Translations under genes and position numbers: made by a program
NCBI RefSeq assembly: GCF_030272615.1
Contig: NC_081407.1
Span: forward strand, 379,278,179-379,342,178
DNA: 64,000 nucleotides
Source: Cryptomeria japonica
Lineage: Eukaryota > Streptophyta > Pinopsida > Cupressales > Cupressaceae
Direction of reading: 5' to 3'
Notes under the pieces: model-generated
The model's database searches: none
What the model was told of the DNA's origin: nothing
What the model saw: the letters and a program-made list of their open reading frames with translations, nothing else
In this document: positions 46,086 through 57,758 of the stretch, one piece after another
How the letters are laid out: each line of letters starts with the position of its first letter
How positions within the stretch are numbered: the stretch's first letter is position 1

Positions 46086-47849
46086 TTGTCTTTTCTCGGC
46101 TTGCTTCTTGAAGGATCTCTACAATTTTCTCTGCAAAAAATTTTCATGTCTAAAGAAGCTCTATTGGCTGAGGATATGGGGGGTGAAAGAGTTAGATACA
46201 AACCAAACAGTCCAAATTATTTAAAGAATGACCCCTTGGTCTGGAATTTTTGTGTTGAAGGAGGGGTTGCCAATTTTTTGGAATGTCTGCAGGGCCATGA
46301 TGAGTAGCTCTCGGCTATTTTTGCCTCCTCCTAGTCTAGGAGGCATGTTTTGGTGGGCAACATTTCTTTTGATGTCTCCGAAGAAACAATTGCCCAAGCC
46401 ACAAAGCTGGCCCTTGATGGACAATGCTGGAAGTGCACCAGCCATGTTGCCAACAGCAAAGGTCTGAAACACTTCTTTTGGAATTGGGAGGAACCTGTCA
46501 AACTCCAGGGTGGGTTTTCTTGGGATGAGCTTAAACACCTGTGGAATATGATCTACCTTATGATCATGACGTACTTCACTCTCAAGGGAAGGCACAATGT
46601 ATTTTACTACTATCATTTGCCCCTTCTAAATAATTTTCGCAATAATGATTTGCTCTGTCTGCCCTTTTATTTATTGCATTCCATTGAAAGCTCTGTTAAA
46701 GACACCATGGACCCCAAGTATGGGGATAAGTCACCCTACCTCCTTCACCAGGGCCTCATTTACAGGCTATACAAATTTCATGAGGCCCTTTGCCCCCCCC
46801 GAAGTCTCTCGCTCTCTTAGCCCCCCATGCCTACTCCTCAGCATCTTGTCGCCCTGTCTATGGCCTTCCCCAAATTTTTCTAGCATCCTCATGAAGGCTT
46901 TTCTACGACCAATTTCTCCATGTCTTTGCCTTCTTATGCCTATGTTGTTTCTTTATCTGTGCTCTCCCCTAGCTTGACTCTGTCCACCTCTCCCAGCGTT
47001 TCCCTCTCCTGGTCCAATGGAAAAGGTAAAACCCTTGTTAAACACAAACGTATTATCTTTGATGACAATTCATCCTCTAAGGATTCTAATAATGACAATC
47101 CTTCCCCTGATACTAAGGTTAAAACGAGATCCTCCAGATTGGCCTCCAAAAGCTTGCACAAAAAGAAGACCCATGTGATAAAAAATATTGACTTGGAGGA
47201 GGACCCCATTGAGGACAAGGAGGGAGAGGACCCTAAAACCACTATGGGGGGCCCTGGTGAGGATGCTATGGATGTGGATATGACTAGGGACCCCATGGTT
47301 CTGAACACTGTTGGTACCGCTGGCATGGGCAATTCTGATATGCAAGTCAAGGACTCTGGTAACTTGGACTCGGATTTAAAGATGGTGAAATAGGTGATGA
47401 AATCTCTTCCCTTGATGGGCCTGGGAAATGATATTGACTGTTTCCCTACTGAAGATGTGGCCAAGGTGATGGAGAAGACTATGGATGACATGACTACTGT
47501 GAACGCCCAAGGTGCCCCTACTTTGGAGCAAATGGTAAAGCTGCACACGGACGTGTTGGAAATCACATAAAGGATTAAGAACCTGGACTATATGCTTGAA
47601 TTGTAGGCTATCATGGATGATGTCCATTGGCTCAAGAGAAAGATGGAGGCCTGGGATGCCCAAATTGTGGGCCTTAACAAATTTCATCTGCATATTTTAC
47701 ATAGCTCGGTGCTCACTCTCTCTCTACTGAGGGAACATACTGCAGACATGGAGGAGGATAAGTAGGAGGCTAAGGACCTATATAAGTTCCTGTCTAATGA
47801 ATGGAATAGTGTCATTGAAGCCACTGGGGTGCGAAAGTTGTCCATGTAG
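46086..47849 (+). pseudogene. LINE B ORF3: extra ORF downstream of RNase H
   Basis: One frame runs ~588 codons to the TAG at 47847-47849 with about eight nonsense codons, mostly TAG (46305, 46818, 46881, 47391 and others), and no evident frameshift. The first part (46086-46820) contains VGNISFDVSEETIAQATKL, WDELKHLW, an aromatic FYYYHLPLLNNFRN stretch and LPFYLLHSIESSVKD. The second part is Ser/Asp/Lys-rich and acidic (NIDLEEDPIEDKEGEDPK), then a helical, probably coiled-coil C-terminus (MVKLHTDVLEI, WLKRKMEAWDAQIVGL). No enzyme motif was recognised. The first part resembles plant transposon-associated proteins of unknown function; this is inference. The start and the status of 45650-46085 are unclear. 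Confidence 0.6.
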
Positions 47850-48017
47850 TTTGTTTTTGTGGTTTTTGTTGTTGTTTTTTATTTTCTAAGACTTGGTCTA
47901 TTTTTCCTGTTAGTTGTTGTCAATGCTGTTATATTGTTGTTTTTGCACTATGGTCTCATTAATAGTTATGTTATGTAAAGGGTCAGTGCCCTCATTCTCA
48001 CTGCTTTTTTAATCAAA

Positions 48018-48033
48018 AACATCATAACCACAA
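48018..48033. repeat. LINE B target-site duplication, 3' copy
   Basis: AACATCATAACCACAA directly follows the A-rich tail; one mismatch to 39898-39913. Confidence 0.75.
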
Positions 48034-50678
48034 TTAAAAAATGGTATGTAAACTAGGATCTCTCAATGTTTATGCTTAGTTAGCCAACATTTATTAAATT
48101 GGTAAACTCTGTACTCACAACGTATAGGCATTATGCATGGACACCTACATACAAACTTGTGAACCAGGCCAGATCAATGTTCATCCGAACCTCATATAAT
48201 ATCATAAATGTGTCCCATCTTTTGCACATGTTCATTTATAGATTCGATGGTTTTATAGGGCCTAACATATGCTTTGGTATAAGCTAAAGAAGGAAGAGTA
48301 CCATGGCTAACTCTCTCTGAACTTATTTGTAAATTGTTTACATTTCTCACATATGCAAATATCTTTGTATAACATATTTTACTTAAAAGAGCAAGTTTTT
48401 GCTTGTGTTATTTTCCACAAAGTATCCTTCATATTTTATTTTTATTTTATTTTTAATAGTTATTAAATTAGTAGTGTAGATTTTCTTCTTAAATTACTCG
48501 GGTATTAAATGCATCACTTATCCATGTTTCCATAGTAGGCACAAACTAGATTCAAAATGAGATTTATAGATTAGTAATCTGTAAGAACATTATTATCTGA
48601 ATGCAATATCTTTATTTTGTCTTTTGTGGATTTCCACTATAGGCTCCTAATTTATGAGGCGTTTTTCAATAGTTCATGCATAAATTTTATTTTTCATTTA
48701 AATATAAAGTTGCACTTATACGAGGTAACTATTCTCTATAAAAAAAAAGTGAGCTAATTTAGGCACACCCAATATGACAACCAATGGCCAATTTTCTACA
48801 AGCTAGATTAAGAAAAGAAAATGTAAAAATAGTAATACCCCATTTAATTCTCAAGGCACTAAGCAGTCATACACATAAAATAAATAAAGAATATGTCAAT
48901 ATAATAATTTCTCTTCTATTTCATAAGGAAACCCTTAAACAAATAATAAAGAAATATCTCATATATTATCATTTTCAATAAACTTACAAGATCCTTCATA
49001 AAGATATGTCAATTTGGGAAAAGAGTTCACCGATAGGAGTAACTTTGATATTACTTAATAAATTTTTCAACCAAATACATCATAAAGTATCTCCCAAATT
49101 ACCATCTTGAAATTAAAAGAAACTATGTTATCATCATGAGATGTATTCCAATGGAAAATAATTAACAAAGGCTTGCTCTTTCATTAGACAATATTTTTTC
49201 TTTAACTAAACACTTTGAAAGATCTCACAATCATACATGACAATGGGGAAACACAAAATCAAGGCTTTCTCTCCTCCCAACCATAATGGCATCATGTAGC
49301 CCCGTAAGCTCTATCCATACCCCCAAGCAAGAAGATTGATTTAGACCCAAGATAGTGGGGTCTCACACACTCCACCAATTTACTCTCATCAACTAAAACC
49401 CTTACATAACTCTAATAATTTTCTTCACATAAACACTACATACAAGACTTTGCAACTACATCTCAAACTTGTAATAATAAAAAAATAGATTAGAGGAAAT
49501 GGAGAACTTATATCTTTAAACCTATGCATTTTGTCCTCCATCTCTCCAAGGATAGACTCCTTCCTTCCCTTCAATATATCATCTCTCTCAAAATCTTGCA
49601 AGAGTTCTCCAAAATGGAGAAGTGAGTAACAACCCATTCTCCCTTCACAAACTCAATATAAGAGAGATTAACTTCGAAGACTTGGAAGGGAAGGTGACAC
49701 ATGTCACATTCCCATCCTCTCCTCCATGACATCTTTTCTTAATTTAAGAGGGGACAAATATTAGGAAACCCCATTCCCCCAAGTCTTCCCTCATAAATGA
49801 GGTATGCGGGGTAGGATTGGTACTCTCAACTCATCTATCTTTGAAATTCATCACTCATCTTAATGAGCTTTTGAAGAGAAAAATAAAGTCACGAGGCCTT
49901 TATTGCATGACTAATAGGCCCCCACCTCAAGGGTATAGACCCTAGGGGTGTATTTTTGTAATTTAAACATAGAAATTGACTAAAAAACTCACATGAATGA
50001 CCCACAATGACAAACCTCACAAACACATCCATATAGAAAATAAAATATCATTTTCTTCCAAGTTTAAAGATGGCTAAAGTTAGACTTATCATGAAGGAAA
50101 TATATTTTCAATAATTGTTACTCTCTTCTCCGATAGTCCTCATTTCCTTCCTAGACATAACCAACATATTCATAAGTATAGTTAGACCATAATAATAAGT
50201 CATATTATTTTCTATCATTTTTCATCAAGTTTACTAGTTAATACTAAACATATTTCCATAAAATCGTCTCATTTACAACCTCCAAATCTATATAACCATC
50301 TATTAAAGAAAATTACGTAACAATTTAGGGTTGTATTATCTATATGTGAGTCGGGGTGTTACACTTCGCCTGTGAACCATTAGGGATGTTCTCTTAATGT
50401 CGATTTGAATTGTGGATGGCATTTCTTTAATTATCTTTGATCATTTCATGTGTAGTTTTTTTATGCATCTGGCGCTAGGTTTCGATGGACATTTGACCTG
50501 AATACAGGTCATAAAATGCAACGAGACAATGCAAACAATGTTAGGGCTCAGTTTCTATTAGGGAAAATAGGTGTCTGGAAGGGGTAGAATCAGAATGGTT
50601 TCTTCCCTAAACCAAACATTCATTGTATGCCAATGATAAATCCTGCCATGACCCCCTTGAAAATAGAAATGGGGGATT
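48034..50678. other. AT-rich intergenic DNA
   Basis: No gene, RNA gene or clear element was recognised. Short ORFs (48099-48287, 48784-48981, 49425-49637) have no known motif. Confidence 0.5.
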
Positions 50679-51290
50679 ATGCTATATATTCTAAAAGAGA
50701 TCAATGAAAATGAATCCTTCTTCGTCAAGAATGGATTGATCATAAGGTTTAGAGGTTTATGGCTGAGTTTGCCAGAGATGCATCAGTGGATCAAAGATTC
50801 TAGGAGGCCTAATTTATCAAGAGGCCTTCACATCTATCCATGTGCACAAGGGTTTTTTAATTGTTATTTTAAAAAACACTCAAGATCGACATTCTATTCT
50901 TTGCGGTCATCAATGGAACTATGATCAACATTTACTTATGTTTAAACTCTGGCATGCTTCCTTTAATCCAGCTATTGAATCCTTCTCTGAGATCCCTATG
51001 TGGTTAAGACTTCTGAACCTTCCATTATGATTCTAGTTTGAGTCATATTTTGAGGCAGTTGGTAACTCATTGGGGAAATCCTTGGGGGTTGACAAGAGTT
51101 CTTTAGATTATCTAGACACCATGTATCCATACATATTGGTGGAGGTAGATATTATGAAAGAGCTTCATGTAGAGATCTCTCACACCACAAATAATGGATG
51201 TTGGAAATAGCCTTCAAGGAATATGAGGCCATCCCTTTTTTATGTCACAGATGCTTTTTCACTAGGGGTGAGTGCACCAAGATGAGCGAC
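50679..51290 (+). pseudogene. DUF4283 / zinc-finger ORF1 fragment of another LINE-like element
   Basis: Across two frames it reads WLSLPEMHQWIKD, then KGFLIVILKNTQDRHSILCG, HASFNPAIESFSEIPMWLRL and LNLPL, followed by GNSLGKSLGVDKSS, PYILVEVDIMKELHVEIS and a zinc-finger start FLCHRCFFTRGECTKM. This is the order of the DUF4283 domain in plant LINE ORF1 and gag-like proteins. Frameshifts near 50850 and 51030 and stops such as TGA at 51028 and TAG at 51208 disable it. No ORF2 follows; the sequence changes to a motif array at about 51300. Confidence 0.7.
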
Positions 51291-51334
51291 CAAAAAGATG
51301 CCAAAATTATTTTTGGTCCCCATCAATCCCTTTT

Positions 51335-51475
51335 GTGCATGCCAAATAAAGCATGTGTCCTATTTAGTGCATGCCAAATAGGTTTGGCATGTCGAACCTA
51401 ATATTTGGTCACGCCTAATGTATTTGGAACACACCAAATAAGGCACGCACCAAATAAGACGTGCACCAAATGCAT
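51335..51475. repeat. Short-motif array (CACCAAATA type)
   Basis: GTGCATGCCAAATA occurs at 51335 and 51367, and CACCAAATA or close variants near 51432, 51448 and 51463, 15-16 bases apart. It lies just upstream of a hairpin, like the 21-bp array at 29678-30095, but with a different motif. Confidence 0.55.
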
Positions 51476-51547
51476 TTACATTTTGGAAAGTACATCTTGA
51501 ATTTTGATACTACAAATTTTTCTTCTCTATCACTTCCTTTATCTCTA

Positions 51548-51595
51548 AATATATACATAAAATATAACATTTAAGTTATATTTTATGTATATATT
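51548..51595. repeat. Perfect 21-bp hairpin, second copy of the 30153 type
   Basis: Arms 51548-51568 and 51575-51595 are exact reverse complements with a 6-base loop (ATTTAA). The following GATGTTTGAGAG..GTTTCA and CTGTAGGAGTTATAATGCA match the sequence after the hairpin at 30242. About 110 bases of downstream sequence are shared. Confidence 0.8.
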
Positions 51596-51717
51596 GTCAT
51601 GATGTTTGAGAGTGGTTTCATATCTGTAGGAGTTATAATGCAGATTCTAGTTTTTAGGGAATTCACATAAATTTCAGACTTACTTAAATTTCAGTTCAGC
51701 ATGCTTATATCAACATT

Positions 51718-52046
51718 CTCTCTCTAGTCTCTCCTCTTTCCCTACATTCCCCCTCTCTCTCTTCCTCAACCCTTACCTCTCTCTCTCTCTCTTAGGTATC
51801 TATCTCTCTTTCCCTCCCTCCCCTCCCTCTCTTTCACTTGGGTTTTCTCTCCCCCTAGTCTCTCTCTTAACACCCACCTTCCTCTCTCTCTCTCTCTCTC
51901 ACTCTCACTCTCCCTCCATCCCTCTCTCCACCTCTCTCTCTATCTCCCTCTTTGTGATAGAAAGAAAAGAAAATACCAGGGAGAGAGAGAGAGAGAAAGT
52001 GAGAGAGATGGAGGGAGTGCTTGATGGAAAGAAAGGAAAATATGAG

Positions 52047-52108
<62 letters not shown>

Positions 52109-52324
52109 AGGTTGAGGGATAGATAAAGTGGAAGAGATGGAGGGAGAAAGGGAGAACTTGATGGAAAGAGAGTGATATATAAGGAAGAGAGGGAGGAAGA
52201 GATGCATAGAGAGGGAGAGAGAGATTGAGTGAGAGATAGAAGGATGTATTGAGGCAAGGAGAGAGCCTAAGTGAGAGAGATGGATAGAGGGACATAGGAG
52301 TTGATGAAAAGAGAGGGAGAGACC

Positions 52325-52391
<67 letters not shown>

Positions 52392-53001
52392 TGGGTTGAG
52401 GGAGAGATAGGGGTGATGGAAAGATAATGGGAGGGGTTGATGGAAAGATAATGGGAGGGGTTGATGGAAAGAGATGGATATACTAGGAAGAGATCCCAGA
52501 GAGAGAGCCTAAGTGAGATGGGGGAGAGAAAGAGATAGATAGATATGAGAAGGTAAGGGTTGAGAAAAAGAGAGGGAGAGAATTGAGAGAGATATCGCTA
52601 CCTTCTTCCCTCCTCTCTCACTTGAGATCTCTCTCTCTCTCTCTCTCCCCCTCCCTCAATGTCTCCCTTCTTCCATCTCTCTCACTTCAACTCTCTCTCT
52701 CTCTCTCATTCCCTCCCTTCCTCTCTCTCAACCCTTCCCATCCTTCCCCTCTCTAACTTGGGCTCTCTCTCTAGTATCCTACTCATTTTCCATCCCTTCC
52801 TCCCTCTCACTTAGGCTCTATCTCTCTCTCTCTCTCTCTTAGGTCTTTCTCTCCCACTTAGGTCTCTCTCTCTTAGGTTAAGCTTGGGAGGGAGAGATGG
52901 TGGGGGAAGGAGAGAGGGAAAGAGATGGAGAGATACTTGAAAGAGAAATAGAGGGTGAGGGAGAGAGATACTTGAGAGAGAAAGAAATAATATTAGAGGG
53001 A

Positions 53002-53064
<63 letters not shown>

Positions 53065-53206
53065 GAGAGAGAAAGAGAAAGGGAGAGAGAGAGAGGGAGA
53101 CAATGTGAGAGAGACATTTGAGATAGTAGGATATATATATATATGTATATATATATATATGTATACATATATATATGTATATATATATATATGTATATAT
53201 ATATAC

Positions 53207-53253
<47 letters not shown>

Positions 53254-53386
53254 CATATATATATATACAGAGAGAGAGAGGGGGGGGAAGAAAGAGGATG
53301 GTGTAGGGAGAGACAAGAAGAGGGAGAGAATAGGAGAGAGAGACCTGAGAGAGAGAGAGGGAGAGGGAGAGGGATAGACACCTAAG

Positions 53387-53423
<37 letters not shown>

Positions 53424-54165
53424 GGGGAGGGAGAGAGGGAGAGAGGGAGAGAATGGGAAAGAGAGATCTAGATAGAGGGTGAGAGGGAGAGAGACTTGAA
53501 AGAGAAAGTGAGTGGGAGGGAGAGAGGGAAAGAGAGAGAGAGATATGAGAAAAAGAGAAACAGAGGGGAAGGGAGAGAATGGGAGAGAGAGACACTTTAG
53601 AGAGAGAGAGAGGGTCAAAGGGAGGTTGATGAGAAGGGAGAGAGTGAAAGAGAGAAAGAGAGAGATAGAGAGATACTTGAGAGGGAAAGATGGAAATAGA
53701 GAGGGAAAGAGGGAGAGAGGGAAAGAGGGAAAGAGAGGGAGAGATAAATGGGGAAGGAAATAGAGAGAGAATTGAGAGAGAAAGAGAAAGGGATGGGGAG
53801 GGAGAGAGGGAAACAATTGGATAGAGATTCTTGAGAGAGGGGGAGAGAAAGAGAGAGAGGGAGTGAGTGGGGGATATATAGAGAGACCTGAGAGGTGGAT
53901 GGAGGGATTATGAGAGAGAGGGATGGAGACAGTGGGAGAAAGACACCTGAGAGAGAGAGGAACAAAGGGAGGGAGAGGGAAAGAGAGAAAGAGAGATACT
54001 TGAGAGAGAAAGAGGGAAAGAGAGAGAGTGTGAGGGAGAGAGGGAAAGAGAGGGGGAGAGAGAGATGAGGAGGGAAAGAGAGAGACTTGAGAGAGAAATA
54101 GAAAGGGATAGGGAGGGAAAGAGGGAAAGAATGGGATATAGACACTTGAGAGAGGGAAAGAATGG
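51718..54165. repeat. Alternating (CT)n / (GA)n low-complexity block with (TA)n
   Basis: One strand is pyrimidine-rich at about 51718-51958 and 52599-52878, and purine-rich at about 51959-52598 and 52880-54165. Pure GA runs of 40-60 bases occur, for example near 52050-52103, 52330-52388 and 53003-53060. A (TA)n tract with ATATATGTATAT words fills 53131-53268. Long ORFs in it, made of Ser-Leu, Arg-Glu or Tyr-Ile runs, are artefacts of the repeats. Confidence 0.9.
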
Positions 54166-54169
54166 GATA

Positions 54170-55893
54170 GGTCCCCTTATGACCCCTAACGACACCATGT
54201 GACCCCTCTTGACACCATATGACCCCTTGGGACAATATGATGTCCTAATGGAACATATGATGTCTCGAGAGGTCATATGGTCTTCTAACACATGTATAGC
54301 CCCTTAAGACCCCATATGATCCCTTAGGACACCATATGACCCCTTTTAACATCCTATTACATGGCATGACCCCTTACAACACCGTATGACCCCTTAGGAA
54401 AATATGATGTCCCAATGGGTCATATAGTGTCCTAAGGTGTCATATGGTGTCCTAAACACATGTGTGGTCCCTTAGGACCCCATATGACCCCTAGCAACAC
54501 TATATGACCCCTCAGGATCTACCATATGACCCCTTAGGACAACATATGACCCCTTAAGATAATATGTTGTCCTAAGGGGTCATATGGTGTTCTAACACAT
54601 GCATGACCCCTCAGGAGCCTTTATGACCTCTAATGACACCATGTGACCCCTCATGACACCATATGACCCCTTAGGACAATATGATGTCCTAATGGGTCAT
54701 ATGATATCTTCAGGGATCATATGGTGTCCTAAGGGGTCATATGGTGTTCATGCATGGCCCCTTAGCACCCCATATGACCCCTAACAACACCATATGACCC
54801 TTGACGATACCATATGACCCCTTTTAACATTATAGTACACAATATGATCCCTTATGACACCATATGACCCCTTAGTATAATATGATGTCCTAATGGGTCA
54901 TATGGTGTACTAACATGTGTGGGCCCTTACAACCCCATATGACCCCTAATGACACCATATGACCCTTAGGACACCATATAACACCTTAGGATACCATATG
55001 ATGTCCATATGGTGTCCTAAGGGGTCATATGGTGTTCTAACACATGTGTAACCCCTTAGGATGCCTTATGACCCCTAACAATACCATGTGACCCCTCATG
55101 ACACCATATGATCCCTTAGGACAATATGATCTCCTAATGGGTCATATGGTGTCTTAAGGGGTCATATGGTGTTCTAAGGGGTCATATGGTGTTCTAACAT
55201 TTGTTTGGCCCCTTAGGACTCGATATGACCCCTAACAACACCATATGACCCCTCAGGACACCATATGACCCCTTAGTACAACTTATGACCACTTAGGACA
55301 ATATGATGTCCTAATAGTGTCCTAAGGAGTCATATGGTGTTGTAACAAATGTGTGGCCCCTCGCGACCCCTTATGACTCCTAACGACACCATGTGACCCC
55401 TCATGACACCATATGACCCCTAGAGACATCATATGACCACTTTTAGCATCCTAGTACACAAGATGACCCATTATGACACCATATGACCCCTTAGGACAAT
55501 ATGATGTCCCAATGGGTCATATGGTGTCCTAAGGTGTCATATGGTGTTCTAACACGTGTGGGCCCTTAGGACCCTATATGACCCCTAACAAAACCATATG
55601 ACCCATTAGGACACCATATGATGTCCATATGGTGTCCTAAGGGGTCATATGGTGTTCTAACATATGTCTGGCCCCTTAGCACCCCATATGACCTTGCAGG
55701 ACACCATATGACCCCTTAGGACAACATATGAACCCTTCAGACAATATGATGTCCTAATGGTGTCCTAAGGGGTCATATGGTGTTCTAACACATATCTGGC
55801 CCCTCAGGACCCCTTATGACCCCTAACGATACCATGTGACACCTCATGACACCGTATGAACCCTTAGGACAATATGATGTCCTAATGGGTCAT
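54170..55893. repeat. Minisatellite of direct and inverted ~20-bp submonomers
   Basis: About 1.7 kb is composed of CATATGACCCCTTAGGACAC and its reverse complement GTCCTAAGGGGTCATATGG. They are arranged as a run of direct units, a turn at GGACAATATGATGTCC, and a run of inverted units ending GTTCTAACACATGTGTGGCC. This composite repeats about 11 times with a spacing of roughly 110-205 bases. One perfect 27-bp inverted pair is 54521-54547 with 54562-54588. No coding capacity is present. Confidence 0.9.
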
Positions 55894-57596
55894 TTACCAT
55901 TTTAGCACTTTCATTCTGATTATCTGCAAATTTTGAAATTTTAAAATTTGTCAACTAACAAATTGTTGCAGGTTCGACTGTTCAAGACTCAATTTTTGCA
56001 ACTAATAACTTGTGTACATGCAAGGTTTTATTTTAAGGAATTTTATGCATTTCATCACTTAGTCTAACTACGAGTTCTTTTGGAAAGTAAAAGATCATAC
56101 ATCTTTCATCTAGCTTAACTAAGGGGCTAATGAACAACATGAAAACTTGCATTGTGTGTTTTCAGTAAGGTAGTTGCACATAGATGGTTTAAAGGTTAAA
56201 AAGAATCATTGTCTACCATGTTTTATTAAAAGTAGTAGGTGAGTATGCTCTCACCCTAGTACAATGATTAGAAAGATAGACCTGCTTTTATCAATCAATT
56301 GGACCCAAGGATGATAGTTCACTTACAAAATAATATATCCTAAGGGAGCTTTAGACAAATCAATACCTACCAAAATATGTACAAAGGAGGTATGGTAAAA
56401 ATTTAGTAGTAGCAATATCAAGTCATAGAAAATTCCCCAAGGCATTTCCAATCACTTGCAGACACATTTAAACCAAAATTGTAAGGGGAGATAAGGTTGT
56501 CTCATTGAAATAGGATAAATATCAATAGATTTATTAAGAGGGTTAAAGGAAGGAAAACAAGGATGAATAAAGAGAGGGTGTAAACCCTTGTTCAGTCACC
56601 ATTCTCAAGAACATTATCCCTATCAACATAAGAAGCAAAGCTGTAAAAAAAGAAACCCCTAGAAAATGTTAGCATTATATTAGTCCCATTACATTGTAGG
56701 CAATAGTTAGATAGTTATATGCATAAGTTATTTCAAATTGGTACATGTTACTTTTATTTAAACATGCTAAATGAACATCAAATAATTACTAATTTTTTCA
56801 CCATTCCTTCTTCATACAGTATTAGAGTGTTAGCTTTTCTCTATTCCTTTGATATGTTGCACTAAATTACCAGATGGTGTGAGGTAAATGGAAGAGATAG
56901 TGATTATGGGTGGATAATGGAACTTCTTCCAAGATTTAATGAAGGCATTGGATTATGTCGATATATGTTGTTCAATTTTTAAGTGATAAAAATAGATTCG
57001 AGTATGTAGGAAGGTTTCGCTAACCATGCAGAGTAAATGGCATGAGACAGATTATGTCTTTTAATTTTTTTATATGTTGTTGCTACTTGTATCTATTGAT
57101 TCAAATTTTTTCCCTCTACTATGGGATATTAGGTAGTTCCATCACAATCTATCTTATCAGTTGATTTATTTTAAAACAAAAGCTTACTTCATAGCATAAA
57201 TAACATGCAAACCAAATCAAATTTTGTAATATCCTTTAGCACCATTGTGATAAGGCTTTATATGCATTAAGTTAGTGTGCATATATTTAATTACTCTTAT
57301 ATGTTATTGAATATTCCATTTCAGATGTTACATAGGCACAGTGGGTAGCAAAATAACGAGTTTCTGCTGAAAGAAAAATCTTGGCAAAAAAGTATGTTGC
57401 TAATATCGGTTGGAATGATAGCGCCTTGCTCAACTCAACTAAATGTATTGTCATTTGGCCATTTCACACTACAAAACATTATTTTTAGAGATTATTCTTG
57501 GCATTTGAATGCATAAGAAATGAGGCAATTCATTTTAAAACAACACACAAATGAGGGCACTATTCAGTAGAACATTTTTCTTTCTGAGAAAAAATA
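55894..57596. other. AT-rich intergenic DNA
   Basis: No gene was recognised. The segment 56510-56650 resembles 23945-24060. Confidence 0.5.
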
Positions 57597-57758
57597 TTTT
57601 ACTCTATTTGCATGAAGTTTATCATGGCTTCTAAGGAGCACTTGGGATAATTTTACTCTATTTGCATGAAGTTTATCATGACTTCTAAGTAGCACTTGGG
57701 ATTATTTTACACTATGTGCATGAAGTTTATCAAGACTTCTAAGTATCACTTGGGATAT
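57597..57758 (+). repeat. Three-copy 54-bp tandem repeat
   Basis: Units at 57597-57650, 57651-57704 and 57705-57758 start TTTTACTCTATTTGCATGAA or close to it and end CACTTGGGAT plus 2 bases. They differ at a few positions. Confidence 0.85.

Larger units (their letters stand above)
39914..48017 (+). mobile_element. LINE B: 8.1 kb RNase H-bearing L1-type LINE with a third ORF
   Basis: Near-identical 16-bp target-site duplications (39898-39913, 48018-48033) enclose a ~56-nt 5' UTR, ORF1 (39970-41362), ORF2 (41521-45648) and a further ORF (46086-47849). The 3' end is a GGGTCAGTGCCC hairpin-like tail and TTTTTTAATCAAAA. All ORFs are damaged. Plant L1 elements with a C-terminal RNase H are known; a separate ORF beyond the RNase H is not usual, and the element is about 2 kb longer than LINE A. 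The duplication places the extra ORF inside the inserted unit. Confidence 0.8.

Noticed and set aside
45688-46224. 178-codon ORF between RNase H and ORF3 of LINE B
   Set aside because: It has no recognisable domain and is in a different frame from ORF3, and competing frames look equally plausible. I left the interval unassigned.
46940-47566. 208-codon minus-strand ORF
   Set aside because: It is the antisense shadow of the acidic part of LINE B ORF3.
52811-54291. Several ORFs of 100-200 codons across the GA/CT block
   Set aside because: They consist of Ser-Leu, Arg-Glu or Tyr-Ile runs produced by dinucleotide repeats in every frame, on both strands.
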